Origin: Verrucomicrobiales bacterium
GTDB taxonomy: Bacteria > Verrucomicrobiota > Verrucomicrobiia > Verrucomicrobiales > DEV007
Reading direction: 5' to 3'
Assembly (NCBI GenBank): GCA_028033615.1
Contig: JAOFDG010000003.1
Location: forward strand, 1 to 64,000
Length of the DNA stretch: 64,000 nt
A program made the translations under genes and the position numbers. This document shows positions 1 through 8,475 of this stretch, one piece after another. Position 1 is the stretch's first letter; every line of letters starts with the position of its first letter. The notes beneath the pieces were generated by a model, which did no database searches, had not been told where the DNA came from, and saw nothing but the letters and a program-made list of their open reading frames with translations.

Positions 1-585
1 AAAGCTCTCCCCAAGAAAGAGGTTAAAAAGAAAATTGCAGTTAAGAAAAGTATAAAAAGTGCTGCTGCTAAGAAAAAACAAGAGGAAGAAGAGGTTCTTC
101 CTATTCCCATAAGGCCTAAGCTTAGGAAATCTCTTAAGCTTAGTAACTTTGAGGCTAAACAGCAGCAGAAACTTCGTGATCTCCGTGATTCTTTGTTAGA
201 TACTATGGCTGGAGTTGCTAGAGATAATTTAAGATCAGATTCGGATGGGGGAGACTCATCCGCTTTTGGAATGCATCAAGCTGATGCAGGTAGTGACGCT
301 TATGATAGGGATTTTGCATTAAATTTACTATCACAAGAGCAGGATGCTTTGCATGAGATTGAGGAAGCTTTAAAGAGAATAGACTATGGAACATATGGAA
401 TATGTGAAATGTCTAAGAAAAAAATCATAAATGCTCGTCTTGAGGCGATTCCATTTGCGCGATTTACAGTAGAATGCCAAGCTCAAATTGAGAAAGAAAG
501 TGGAATTAGAGGGGGAAGAAGGTTGCCTGATAGGAGTAATATGGTTGGTTATATGGAAGATACATCTGGGGTTGAAAAGGCTTAA
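1..585 (+). CDS. DksA/TraR-family protein, 5' end cut by window edge
   Basis: The frame is open from the first base, so the true start lies outside the window; a TTG at 193 is only an internal codon. The visible first 60 or so residues are very Lys-rich and probably disordered. The rest is a DksA/TraR-like domain: an acidic helix, then the family sequence around YGTYGICEMS and FARFTVECQ. Canonical DksA binds zinc through two CxxC pairs; here each pair keeps one Cys (CEMS and CQAQ), so zinc binding is weakened or lost. The family acts on RNA polymerase through its secondary channel, often with ppGpp. It sits upstream of the bL33 and bS18 genes. The family call is firm; the exact role is inferred. 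Confidence 0.8.
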   Translation, partial: KALPKKEVKKKIAVKKSIKSAAAKKKQEEEEVLPIPIRPKLRKSLKLSNFEAKQQQKLRDLRDSLLDTMAGVARDNLRSDSDGGDSSAFGMHQADAGSDAYDRDFALNLLSQEQDALHEIEEALKRIDYGTYGICEMSKKKIINARLEAIPFARFTVECQAQIEKESGIRGGRRLPDRSNMVGYMEDTSGVEKA

Positions 586-625
586 ATCTGAGTTTAATAT
601 TATTATCCCTCAATAAAATACTAAA

Positions 626-799
626 ATGGCACGAGATACTATTATTTTGGAATGTACAGAAGCACGTGAAAAAGGTGTTCCTCCATCCAGATATACTACA
701 ACTAGAAATAAGAAGAGCTTAAGAACACCAGGCCGATTAGAAAAAGTGAAGTATAATCCCTTCTTAAAAAAGAGAACTCTTCACCGTGAACTTAGGTAA
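626..799 (+). CDS. rpmG: 50S ribosomal protein bL33
   Basis: This is a 57-residue basic protein starting [10 protein letters not shown] and ending [10 protein letters not shown], the classic bL33 ends. It is a component of the large ribosomal subunit near the E site. The four-Cys zinc form is not present: one Cys remains (LEC), and the position usually Cys in KYCP is Asn (KYNPF). This is a Cys-poor, zinc-independent bL33. It lies ten bases upstream of the bS18 gene, with which it is probably co-transcribed. It is short enough to be missed by gene finders. Confidence 0.92.
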   Translation: MARDTIILECTEAREKGVPPSRYTTTRNKKSLRTPGRLEKVKYNPFLKKRTLHRELR

Positions 800-809
800 T
801 TAAATTATT

Positions 810-1049
810 ATGGAACCTAAAAACGAACAGCGCGCATACAATTTAAGAAAAGCTAATAGAAAAATGCCACGTAGGCGTTTGGATATACCTGTGGAGCAAA
901 TTGATTACAAAAATCCAGAGGTCTTAACTCTTTTCACCACAGATACTGGCAAGATTTTACCAAGACGAATTACCGGTGTATCTGCCAAAATTCATAGAAA
1001 GATCACCAGAGAGATTAAGCGTTCTAGGGCAGTAAATTTACTTAAATAA
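810..1049 (+). CDS. rpsR: 30S ribosomal protein bS18
   Basis: This 79-residue basic protein carries the bS18 hallmarks: IDYKNPEVLTLFTTDTGKILPRRITG, followed by a basic C-terminal tail rich in Arg and Lys. It binds the platform of the small subunit next to bS6. The length is normal for the family. It follows rpmG by ten bases, giving an L33-S18 pair. The stop codon is embedded in an AT-only palindrome that may end the transcript. Confidence 0.95.
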   Translation: MEPKNEQRAYNLRKANRKMPRRRLDIPVEQIDYKNPEVLTLFTTDTGKILPRRITGVSAKIHRKITREIKRSRAVNLLK

Positions 1050-1096
1050 ATATTTTAAATATTTATTTAATGCCGATAAATCTGTTTCACAGATTT
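1042..1096 (+). terminator. AT-rich palindrome plus second hairpin after rpsR
   Basis: Positions 1042-1070 form a perfect palindrome with 14-base arms made only of A and T (ttaaataaatattt, one base, then its complement), overlapping the rpsR stop codon. A second hairpin follows at 1078-1096 (aaatctg, five-base loop, cagattt). There is no clean T-run after either, so a transcript-end or mRNA-stabilising role is inferred from position. Confidence 0.4.
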
Positions 1097-1163
1097 ACAA
1101 ATATTAATTCGCGACATAATCTAGCACTAGAAGCATAATTCTTTTGTTTGTACATAGTTTGAT

Positions 1164-1943
1164 ATGGAGGAATTGAATGATACGCAATCAGAGATTGATG
1201 ATAGGGGAATTGATATTAATTGGGTTGGTGTAAGCTCCTTTAAATTTCCTGTTAATGTACAGGATAAAGCTTCATTTCAGCCCACTATTTCAGAATTTTC
1301 ATTGGCTGTTGATCTTTCAAAAGATCAAAGAGGTACACACATGAGTAGATTTATAGAAGTCTTAAATGAGCACGGGAATTGTATAAGTGTTAAGAATATA
1401 TCGATTTTGAATAGACATTTACTCGAAAAACTTAAGGCTCAAAAATCTCGAGTTAATTCTAGGTTTTCATATTTTGTTGAGAAAAAAGCACCTGAGACAG
1501 GTTTAAAGGGTCCAATAGACTATTTAGTAAACATTGAAAGTATACTGGACGGTGAACGCTTTGAATCAGAGATTACCGTAAATGTTCCGGTAACGACATT
1601 GTGTCCCTGTTCTAAAGCAATAAGTAACAGGGGGGCTCATAATCAAAGAGGAAACGTTAAATTCTCAGTTAGATCATCTGATCCGATATGGATTGAAGAT
1701 TTGATTTCACTCGTCGAATCGTCCGCCAGTTCAGAGCTTTATAGTGTTTTGAAAAGGCCAGATGAAAAGGTTGTGACTGAAAGAGCGTATGACAATCCTG
1801 TTTTTGTGGAGGATTTAGTTCGTAATGTGGCGCTTAAGGCTAATGAAATGAGTAATATTAATTGGTATAAAGTTGAAGCCGAGAATTTTGAGTCAATTCA
1901 TAATCACAATGCTTATGCTGTTATTGTTAAGGAGCTTAAATAA
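1164..1943 (+). CDS. folE2: GTP cyclohydrolase FolE2 (type IB)
   Basis: It converts GTP to 7,8-dihydroneopterin triphosphate, the first step of folate (and queuosine-type) biosynthesis. The 259-residue protein matches the FolE2/MptA family (GCHY-1 domain) along its length. The core TTLCPCSK at residues 145-151 holds the metal-binding/catalytic Cys, followed by His159 in GAHNQRG and by the conserved C-terminal IHNHNAYA. FolE2 is not homologous in sequence to FolE and can work with metals other than zinc. No dedicated folate neighbours are present. There is no obvious Shine-Dalgarno before the ATG. Confidence 0.93.
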   Translation: MEELNDTQSEIDDRGIDINWVGVSSFKFPVNVQDKASFQPTISEFSLAVDLSKDQRGTHMSRFIEVLNEHGNCISVKNISILNRHLLEKLKAQKSRVNSRFSYFVEKKAPETGLKGPIDYLVNIESILDGERFESEITVNVPVTTLCPCSKAISNRGAHNQRGNVKFSVRSSDPIWIEDLISLVESSASSELYSVLKRPDEKVVTERAYDNPVFVEDLVRNVALKANEMSNINWYKVEAENFESIHNHNAYAVIVKELK

Positions 1944-1964
1944 ACATTTTAGATTCTAAAATGT
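1944..1964 (+). terminator. hairpin directly after folE2
   Basis: Immediately after the stop codon there is a perfect 9-bp stem (acattttag / ctaaaatgt) with a 3-base loop. No T-run follows, so it may be a 3' stabiliser rather than an intrinsic terminator. The remaining 200 bases before cimA hold no ORF or RNA that I recognise. Confidence 0.35.
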
Positions 1965-2169
1965 GTTGAACACTAAAGTGCACTTTGAGACTTTCCGCTT
2001 GTAATAGGGATGGCTAAGGTTATTTTTATTTATAGTTTAGAAAGATGTATCTCCCAATTCGAATTTCTATTATATGGACAATTAATGCTTAGGCGTTGGT
2101 TCATTAGGTTAACGTGTCTCAATAAATTTTTAGCGCCGATGGGAAAAAATCCTAAATCAAATCATTAAC

Positions 2170-3741
2170 ATGAATACTCCTGATTCAGTTGTAATTTACG
2201 ATACCACACTGCGTGATGGTACTCAGGGACTAGGCCTTTCATTTAGCTCATTAGATAAACTTCGAGTTGCTGAAAGGCTGGATGACTTTGGTGTCAATTA
2301 TATTGAAGGTGGTTGGCCGGGATCAAATCCAAAGGATGTTGATTTTTTCTCTGAAGCAAAAAAGATAAACTGGAAGAATGCAAAGGTAGCTGCATTTGGA
2401 AGCACTAGAAGGGCAGATAAAGAAGTAGAATCTGATCCGCAAGTTAGAACTCTTCTAGAAGCTGAGACTCCTGTAATTACCTTTTTTGGTAAAACCTGGA
2501 AACTTCATGTTACAGAAGTTCTTAGGACCTCGGAAGAGGAGAATCAATCGATGATAAGAGATACAGCAAGATATCTGAAGAGTGAAGGGCGAGAGGTGAT
2601 ATATGATGCAGAACATTTTTTTGATGGGTACAAAGATGACCCTAGGCATGCTATTGCTACATTGATTGCAGCCAAAGAGGGGGGTGCTGATGCGATAGTC
2701 CTATGTGATACCAATGGAGGAACAATGCCGCATGAAATATATAAAATGACTGAGGAAGTTGTAAACACGATAAATGCTCCAGTAGGTATACATACTCATG
2801 ATGATACTGGAGTTGGTGTAGCAAATGCTCTTTCTGCCGTTACTGCAGGTGCAGTTCATGTTCAAGGAACTATTAACGGATATGGCGAGCGTACAGGTAA
2901 TTGCAATCTAACTTCTGCTGTTCCAAATCTATCACTTAAAATGGGTATTGGTATTTCTGCTGATGTATCAAAACTTACTCAGATATCTCATTTCGTTGAT
3001 GATCTTGGAAATAATTCTCATAATGAACGTGCGCCATACGTTGGGAGGACTGCTTTCTCGCATAAGGGTGGAATGCACGTTAATGCAGTACAAAAATTAT
3101 CCAGAACGTATGAGCATATTACTCCTGAAAGCGTAGGTAATTCACAGGTTATTCTTATTTCTGAGCTGTCTGGTCAGAGTAACATTCTAATGAAAGCAAA
3201 AGAATTAGGGCATAATCTCGAGAAAGGTAGTGAAACAGCTCTAGGAATTTTATCTCAATTAAAGGACCTTGAAAAAGATGGATATGAATTTGAAGCAGCT
3301 GAAGGATCTTTTGAAATCTTAATAAGAAAAGCTATAAATGATTATCGCAGTTTATTTAAACTTACTGAATATCATTGTACAACGAGAAGGCATCCAGAAA
3401 GTTATTTTGAAACTTGTGAAGCAACGGTTAAATTAGAGGTAAATGATCAGCCTGCTTATACTGTTGCGCAGGGAGATGGACCGGTTAATGCACTTGATAG
3501 TGCTTTAAGAAAAGCTTTAGAGCCATTCTATCCATCCATCAAAGGTATTGAGTTAAGAGATTATAAAGTCAGAATTATAGATAGTCATACTGGGACTGCT
3601 GCTAAAACAAGAGTTTTGATAGTATCTTCAGATGGAGAAAATAGTTGGGGTACTGTGGGAGTTTCAGAAAATATAATAGTTGCTAGTTGGAGAGCCCTCG
3701 TAGACAGCATTGAGTATTATTTGCTCAAACAAGAAAATTAA
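2170..3741 (+). CDS. cimA: (R)-citramalate synthase
   Basis: It condenses pyruvate with acetyl-CoA to (R)-citramalate, the threonine-independent entry to isoleucine synthesis. The 523-residue length and the order of domains fit CimA rather than canonical LeuA. There is an N-terminal HMGL-like TIM barrel with the metal/catalytic start YDTTLRDGTQG (residues 10-20), CDTNGGT near 180 and HTHDDTG near 209. A LeuA-type regulatory dimer domain occupies the last 130 residues or so. The family variant GGWPGSNPKD near 47-56 is typical of the CimA subgroup. Paralogous LeuA or homocitrate synthase is the alternative, judged less likely. Confidence 0.88.
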   Translation: MNTPDSVVIYDTTLRDGTQGLGLSFSSLDKLRVAERLDDFGVNYIEGGWPGSNPKDVDFFSEAKKINWKNAKVAAFGSTRRADKEVESDPQVRTLLEAETPVITFFGKTWKLHVTEVLRTSEEENQSMIRDTARYLKSEGREVIYDAEHFFDGYKDDPRHAIATLIAAKEGGADAIVLCDTNGGTMPHEIYKMTEEVVNTINAPVGIHTHDDTGVGVANALSAVTAGAVHVQGTINGYGERTGNCNLTSAVPNLSLKMGIGISADVSKLTQISHFVDDLGNNSHNERAPYVGRTAFSHKGGMHVNAVQKLSRTYEHITPESVGNSQVILISELSGQSNILMKAKELGHNLEKGSETALGILSQLKDLEKDGYEFEAAEGSFEILIRKAINDYRSLFKLTEYHCTTRRHPESYFETCEATVKLEVNDQPAYTVAQGDGPVNALDSALRKALEPFYPSIKGIELRDYKVRIIDSHTGTAAKTRVLIVSSDGENSWGTVGVSENIIVASWRALVDSIEYYLLKQEN

Positions 3742-3763
3742 ATATAGTAAATTTATAATTTTT

Positions 3764-4708
3764 CTATGGTCTTTTACGTGGAGAGAATCGACTCCTTTTG
3801 ACTTTTCTTGTAGAATCTTTTGAGCCGGTATAGCGAGCCCGGATTCTTGCCAATAAGCCTAGTTTTTCTTTCTTAGGTTCAGTCTTTATAACTGGATCTT
3901 TCTTAGGTTTTTTTAAAATTATCCCTCTGATTTTTGGGTCCAATGTTGAAAGTAAAGTTTTTTTAATGGGTTGATCGTTTTTTTTTGGTTTTAGTATTTT
4001 ATTAGTATTTGTCTCAGATTTTAATGGGAGGCTTTTTGAGGCCAGATTTTGATTTTTGTCCTTTGGATAGGTTCCTGGATATGGAGCGAATGTGTTAATT
4101 GGAACTTTGTAAGTCCTATTATTTTGTTTGCAATTCTGGTGGGATCTAATGAAGGATGTAGGACTATAATAATTGGAGTAAGTTTTTGCAAAACTTGACC
4201 TGTGCATTCCGATTGATAGGTTTTTACGAGTTTCAAAATGTAAGTGGGCCAAGTACATTCCTCTGTTGTTTCCAATTGCTCCAATTCTTTGTCCCCTTTT
4301 CACTATTTGATTAAGAACGACATTACGAGAGTCAAGATGGGCATAAAGAGAATCCATTAACTTGATTGTTGAATTTTTATCCATAAACACATGTCGAATT
4401 ATGATAACGTTACCCCATCCTCTGCGCACATCTCTTGATTGCACTACGATACCATCACCTATTGAATATACTGGATCACCCAAATCAGTGTTTCCACCGC
4501 CTTTCCCATTCCAATCCTCTCCCACGTGTCCATTAGGCCAGAATCCCCTAGCCTTGTAATATCCACTTCCTGTCGGTGCTCCTACAGGGAAATCGAAGCC
4601 TGAAGCCAAAGGTAGTTTTGCGTAATCTGATAGAGATATTGAAATGAAGAGATGGCTTATTAATAAAAGGAATACCTTTAATGGAATTTTAATTATATAT
4701 TCAACCAC
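3764..4708 (-). CDS. M23-family metallopeptidase (LytM/NlpD-like), exported
   Basis: This is a predicted cell-wall endopeptidase or amidase activator. A hydrophobic stretch at residues 5-28 acts as signal peptide or anchor. The M23 zinc site is visible: GHVGEDWN (His and Asp ligands) and LAHLHFE (HxH), with the beta-sheet core GDGIVVQS and GWGNVIIIRH between them. The C-terminal third is Pro/Lys/Arg-rich and probably disordered, ending SRFSPRKRP. It faces cimA tail to tail and lies just upstream of uppP on the same strand, fitting an envelope-maintenance role. Substrate bond unknown. Confidence 0.85.
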   Translation of the reverse strand: MVEYIIKIPLKVFLLLISHLFISISLSDYAKLPLASGFDFPVGAPTGSGYYKARGFWPNGHVGEDWNGKGGGNTDLGDPVYSIGDGIVVQSRDVRRGWGNVIIIRHVFMDKNSTIKLMDSLYAHLDSRNVVLNQIVKRGQRIGAIGNNRGMYLAHLHFETRKNLSIGMHRSSFAKTYSNYYSPTSFIRSHQNCKQNNRTYKVPINTFAPYPGTYPKDKNQNLASKSLPLKSETNTNKILKPKKNDQPIKKTLLSTLDPKIRGIILKKPKKDPVIKTEPKKEKLGLLARIRARYTGSKDSTRKVKRSRFSPRKRP

Positions 4709-4747
4709 GAGACGTCTAATTCTTTTTTGTTTTCTATTTAAAGAGTC

Positions 4748-5539
4748 TTAACTGTAAGTAAAATAGATCAACCCTGTAATTCCAATTAAGAGGCAATAAA
4801 AACCAAAGTATTTAAATTTCCCTTTAGCTATTAAATTCAGAACACAAAAAATTGCTATTAATCCAGTCAGAAACGCGGCGATCATGCCTGCTGAGTAAAC
4901 AATTAAAAGATCAGCTTTAAGAGATGAAATCTCTTTCATTTTTAAAACCATTGCGCCACAAATAGCAGGAATACCCAATAGGAACGAGAATTCTGCGCAT
5001 CGTTTGGGTGGGATTCCCAGAAGCATACCCATTGTAATTGTACTGCCAGATCGGCTTATTCCAGGCAGTAAAGCAATGGCCTGTGCTATTCCAATAATAA
5101 ATGAACGGCCCACAGTAACTTCCTTATTACTGATCGATTTTTTTATGAAGCTGGGTAAAAACAAAATCAGACCAGTAATAGATAGGTAAATGCACACTAG
5201 AATAGGGTCTTCACTTATCACTTCTACTTTGTCTTTAAACAAAAAACCAATGATTACAATGGGTATAGTTCCTACTATGAGAAATGTAATTAGTTTTTTT
5301 TCATCTGTGTAGCCATTTCTAAAAACGCTAAAGAATAGAGATATTAATCTTTTTCGGAAGTAAAGTACAACAGCTAGAAGAGTCGAGAAGTGTAACAGAA
5401 GATCAAATTCAATTGTTGAAGACTCTTGGCTGAAGCCAAGTGCTTCCTCCATTAATGCTAGATGCCCAGAGGATGATATTGGTAAGAATTCAGTTAAGCC
5501 CTGGACGATCCCAAGGATGATTGCCTCTATCAGGTTCAT
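4748..5539 (-). CDS. uppP: undecaprenyl-diphosphatase
   Basis: It dephosphorylates undecaprenyl diphosphate to recycle the lipid carrier for peptidoglycan and surface glycans. The 263-residue polytopic membrane protein has both family motifs: GLTEFLPISSSGHL near residues 14-27 and PGISRSGSTITMG in the middle. About eight hydrophobic segments are visible. It is encoded just upstream of the M23 peptidase gene and downstream of tRNA-Ser on the same strand. Confidence 0.96.
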   Translation of the reverse strand: MNLIEAIILGIVQGLTEFLPISSSGHLALMEEALGFSQESSTIEFDLLLHFSTLLAVVLYFRKRLISLFFSVFRNGYTDEKKLITFLIVGTIPIVIIGFLFKDKVEVISEDPILVCIYLSITGLILFLPSFIKKSISNKEVTVGRSFIIGIAQAIALLPGISRSGSTITMGMLLGIPPKRCAEFSFLLGIPAICGAMVLKMKEISSLKADLLIVYSAGMIAAFLTGLIAIFCVLNLIAKGKFKYFGFYCLLIGITGLIYFTYS

Positions 5540-5599
5540 ATTATTTTAGTGACTTTTAAAGTATCTATGATTCTAATAGATCTTGTGAGTGATTAAAAG

Positions 5600-5689
5600 T
5601 GGCGGTGAGAGTGGGATTCGAACCCACGGAACCCTTTCAGGTTCACTTCTTTAGCAAAGAAGCGCTTTCGACCACTCAGCCATCTCACC
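5600..5689 (-). tRNA. tRNA-Ser(GCU)
   Basis: Read on the minus strand, the acceptor arms ggtgaga and tctcacc pair. The anticodon loop ttGCTaa is closed by cttct/agaag. There is a long class II variable arm and a T loop with ttcgaat. Discriminator G is followed by an encoded CCA (positions 5600-5602). The length of 90 nt is right for tRNA-Ser. Confidence 0.96.
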
Positions 5690-5727
5690 ATTGTAGGATA
5701 GAATTTATAAAGAGGTTGATTTTAGTG

Positions 5728-5756
5728 ACTAAAACAAAGCTTCAGCGGTGCGTCAA
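5728..5756 (-). promoter_or_regulatory. candidate sigma-70 promoter of tRNA-Ser
   Basis: On the minus strand, TTGACG (5756-5751), a 17-base spacer and TTTAGT (5733-5728) sit about 39 bases upstream of the tRNA 5' end. The -35 is five of six and the -10 four of six. It may also feed uppP. Confidence 0.5.
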
Positions 5757-5829
5757 TAATTAGCTATATTAAAATAATGATAAACACTATAAGAATTTCA
5801 TTATTTCTAATGACTTGGCCTTTAGTTAG

Positions 5830-7038
5830 ATGTCGAATTATGGAATTATGATTGAAGAAGAAGAGGCATTAGAAATAATCATATCAACTACCCCAACACC
5901 TATTCACCATAGAGTAGCAATTGAGAGGGCGAAAAACCAATATTTATTAAATGACGTACGGGCTTCTAATTATTCTCCAAAAGCAAATCAATCAGCTGTG
6001 GATGGCTATGGAGTTCGTGCAGGGAATATAGAATCATTAGAATTTAGAGTAATAGGTGAAAGTTTTGCGGGATCACCTTTTATGGGAATAATATCTGAGA
6101 GTGAAGCGGTACGTGTTTTTACAGGATCTAACCTTCCAGCCGAAGTTAATGCAGTCGTTATGCAGGAGGAGGTGAAAATTGTTGATGGTATAATGGTACT
6201 AGATAAGTCGCCTAAAGTTGGACAGTTTATAAGAAAGAAGGGTGAAGTTTATTGTGAGGGCCAAACGATTGGAAAAAAAGGGCAAAAAATTAACCCAGCG
6301 CTTTTAGGAACACTTATTTCAGACGGAGTAAATCAATTAGAAGTTAGTAAGAAATTAAGAGTAGGGGTTATTACAACAGGTGATGAAATTCAGCCTATTG
6401 AGCATGAGGGAATAAATGATTATCAGATTTATGATTCAAATAAGTATATGCTAAAAACACTACTTGAAGCCCAAGGTATAGAGGTTGATTTATCTACATC
6501 TGTTAATGATGATCGTGATGAACTTAGAAGAATTATTTCAAAAATGCTCGAGGAAACAGATATTTTACTAATATCTGGAGGGATAAGTATAGGGGAAAGA
6601 GATTATGTGCATGGTGTGCTTAAGGAATGTGGGGTATTTAAGGATTTTTGGAAGGTAAGAGTTAAGCCATCAAAGCCAATATTCTATGGAAGGTTCAATG
6701 ATTCATGCCAAGTTTTTGCATTACCTGGTAATCCAGTTTCTTCATATATCGGATTTCTTATATTTGTACTACCGGCGATTCAATATCGTAATGGGGCAAT
6801 GAAATCATCTTTAGGTTTAGATGAGACTAAGGTGAACCTTGGATCTGATATTGAAAATATCGAGAGTCGTGTGAATTACATTTTAGGCAATATCAATGAA
6901 GACGGGACTTTTCTGAGTCATAGGAATCAAAGATCCAATAATATTTTAGCTCTGAGTAATTCAAATGCATTTGTAAGATTTGAACCCCGAGCAAAATCGA
7001 GTAAGGGGACTGAGTTTAAAGCTTTCTTATTACCTTAA
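5830..7038 (+). CDS. moeA: molybdopterin molybdenumtransferase MoeA
   Basis: It inserts molybdate into adenylylated molybdopterin, the last step of molybdenum cofactor synthesis. The 402-residue protein has the MoeA domain order: N-terminal domain I/II with KANQSAVDGYGVRAG, then the MogA-like domain with TTGDEIQP, LISGGISIGERDYV and LPGNPVSS, and a small C-terminal beta domain. The usual position of SxxDGYA is filled by SAVDGYG. A moaD-like gene lies 5 kb downstream, but the other moa genes are not in the window. Confidence 0.93.
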   Translation: MSNYGIMIEEEEALEIIISTTPTPIHHRVAIERAKNQYLLNDVRASNYSPKANQSAVDGYGVRAGNIESLEFRVIGESFAGSPFMGIISESEAVRVFTGSNLPAEVNAVVMQEEVKIVDGIMVLDKSPKVGQFIRKKGEVYCEGQTIGKKGQKINPALLGTLISDGVNQLEVSKKLRVGVITTGDEIQPIEHEGINDYQIYDSNKYMLKTLLEAQGIEVDLSTSVNDDRDELRRIISKMLEETDILLISGGISIGERDYVHGVLKECGVFKDFWKVRVKPSKPIFYGRFNDSCQVFALPGNPVSSYIGFLIFVLPAIQYRNGAMKSSLGLDETKVNLGSDIENIESRVNYILGNINEDGTFLSHRNQRSNNILALSNSNAFVRFEPRAKSSKGTEFKAFLLP

Positions 7039-7244
7039 ATTTATGTTTTTAAAAAAATCTTTTATTTAAAGGATTCCGATCATAAGTAGGGGAAAAATAT
7101 TAAAAATTTCACCATCTACCGACTATCAAAAATGATAATTTTAAAAAAAATGCAAAACAAATTTGATATAATTCATTATTTGGGTATTAGTTAATTAAGG
7201 AAATGCTAATATTTCAGATATTCAGAAATTTTTAAAAATTACAT

Positions 7245-7272
7245 TAGACATAAATACTTTAATTAGTATAAT
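7245..7272 (+). promoter_or_regulatory. candidate promoter of the MarR gene
   Basis: TAGACA (7245-7250), a 16-base spacer and a perfect TATAAT (7267-7272) lie about 34 bases before the start codon. They sit at the end of a very AT-rich 267-base intergenic region. A second TATAAT at 7285-7290 and the near-symmetric ttagtataat...attactataa around them could be the regulator's own binding site. Confidence 0.5.
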
Positions 7273-7305
7273 ATCAATAATTACTATAATAAAAAATATA
7301 AAGAT

Positions 7306-7749
7306 ATGGAAATTGTAACTGAAAACAATCAAACTGTAAGGAAGGATGCTGGAAGACTGGCTGACTTCATCATGTTCACTCAGAGATCCTTTTTATTAAA
7401 CCTCTCAAAGGAATTAAATAAAGGGAATGTATCATACGCTCAATTTTTTCTTTTAGGTTATTTAGCCAAAGAAGATTATTTAACAATGACTCATATTTCA
7501 CAGAAAATGGGTCATTCTACTGCTGCTGCTACTGGTCTAGTTGATCGACTTGAAAAACTAGGATACGTACAACGCTTGCATGCTTCAGACGATAGAAGAA
7601 AAGTTATGGTTCAAATAACTAGGAAGGGAATTGATCTAGTTGATAAAATGAGAGAAGATATCATTGATAACCTTGTCGAAGTCATGGCAGAAATGGATAA
7701 TGGAATAACATCTGCGGTAATGGATGCATCTAATAAAATTTCAGAATAG
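7306..7749 (+). CDS. MarR-family transcriptional regulator
   Basis: This 147-residue winged-helix dimer protein is a predicted ligand-responsive repressor. The HTH runs through LTMTHISQKMGHSTAAATGLVDRLEKLGYVQR, followed by the wing SDDRRKVMVQITRKG typical of MarR. N- and C-terminal helices would make the dimer interface. It stands alone, with its own promoter and a strong terminator, so its targets are probably elsewhere or itself. Ligand unknown. Confidence 0.88.
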   Translation: MEIVTENNQTVRKDAGRLADFIMFTQRSFLLNLSKELNKGNVSYAQFFLLGYLAKEDYLTMTHISQKMGHSTAAATGLVDRLEKLGYVQRLHASDDRRKVMVQITRKGIDLVDKMREDIIDNLVEVMAEMDNGITSAVMDASNKISE

Positions 7750-7777
7750 AATTTTTATATTAGTTTTGTTTATAAAG

Positions 7778-7806
7778 CCTCAGTCGATTAGACTGAGGTT
7801 TTTTTT
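7778..7806 (+). terminator. intrinsic terminator after the MarR gene
   Basis: A perfect 8-bp stem (cctcagtc / gactgagg) with a 5-base loop is followed by eight T. The T-run ends one base before the ATG assigned to pgeF. Confidence 0.9.
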
Positions 7807-8466
7807 ATGGATGGTGGATTATTACAATTTAAGTCACTAAATACAATTTGTGGTCTTACTCATGGCTTTGTATTGAGAAATGATAAAATTTCCGTCAATT
7901 GCCATAAGAGTGAGGCGCTAGATAGATTAAAACCTTACCATCAGGCCATGGTATGCTCATTAGGATTTACTCCCGATGACCTTTGTTTTACTGAACAAAT
8001 TCATGGAGATTTTGTTGCTACAGTTACTAATTCTAGAGGTTTTAATGATGCAATACCAGGTGCTGACGGTTTAATTACTTTTGAAAAAAGAGTTCTTTTA
8101 GGTGTTTTCGTTGCTGATTGCTGTGCAGTATTGATTGCTGACAGGCGGAGGCGAGGTGTCTCAATTATTCACTCTGGAAAAGTTGGAAGTGAATTAGGAA
8201 TTGTAAAAAAAGCTATTAGGAAGTTTCATGATCAAGGCATCATATCAAGTGATTTGATAGTTCAGCTTAGCCCATGTATCAGACCTCCTGCATACGAAAT
8301 TGATTTTGCAGATACTATTATTCAAGACTCTCTTTCGCTTGGCGTCCCAGAATACTCTATATTTGATTCTAATGAATGCACGTCATTGAACTTAGAGAGA
8401 TTTTACTCTTACAGAACAGAGAAAGGTTTTACCGGAAGAATGTTGGGCCTTATTGGCTTGCATTGA
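7807..8466 (+). CDS. PgeF/YfiH-type purine nucleosidase-like protein (laccase domain)
   Basis: It belongs to the Cu-oxidase_4/YfiH family, whose members include the peptidoglycan-editing factor PgeF and purine nucleoside phosphorylases. The zinc-site residues are present: His66 in EQIHGD, Cys105/106 in ADCCAVL and His122 in IIHSGK. The usual HAGWRG that follows the third ligand is changed to HSGKVG, losing the conserved Trp and Arg. The C-terminal SLNLERFYSYRTEKGFTGRM is family-like. The ATG abuts a terminator T-run, leaving no leader. A short leader or a start at 7864 is possible, but the latter would remove conserved beta-strand sequence. Confidence 0.8.
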   Translation: MDGGLLQFKSLNTICGLTHGFVLRNDKISVNCHKSEALDRLKPYHQAMVCSLGFTPDDLCFTEQIHGDFVATVTNSRGFNDAIPGADGLITFEKRVLLGVFVADCCAVLIADRRRRGVSIIHSGKVGSELGIVKKAIRKFHDQGIISSDLIVQLSPCIRPPAYEIDFADTIIQDSLSLGVPEYSIFDSNECTSLNLERFYSYRTEKGFTGRMLGLIGLH

Positions 8467-8475
8467 GTTTTTTTG

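Noticed and set aside
193-585. Start of the DksA-like gene at TTG 193
   Set aside because: The same frame is open to the window edge with the Lys-rich N-terminus typical of this protein group, so the gene is truncated rather than starting here.
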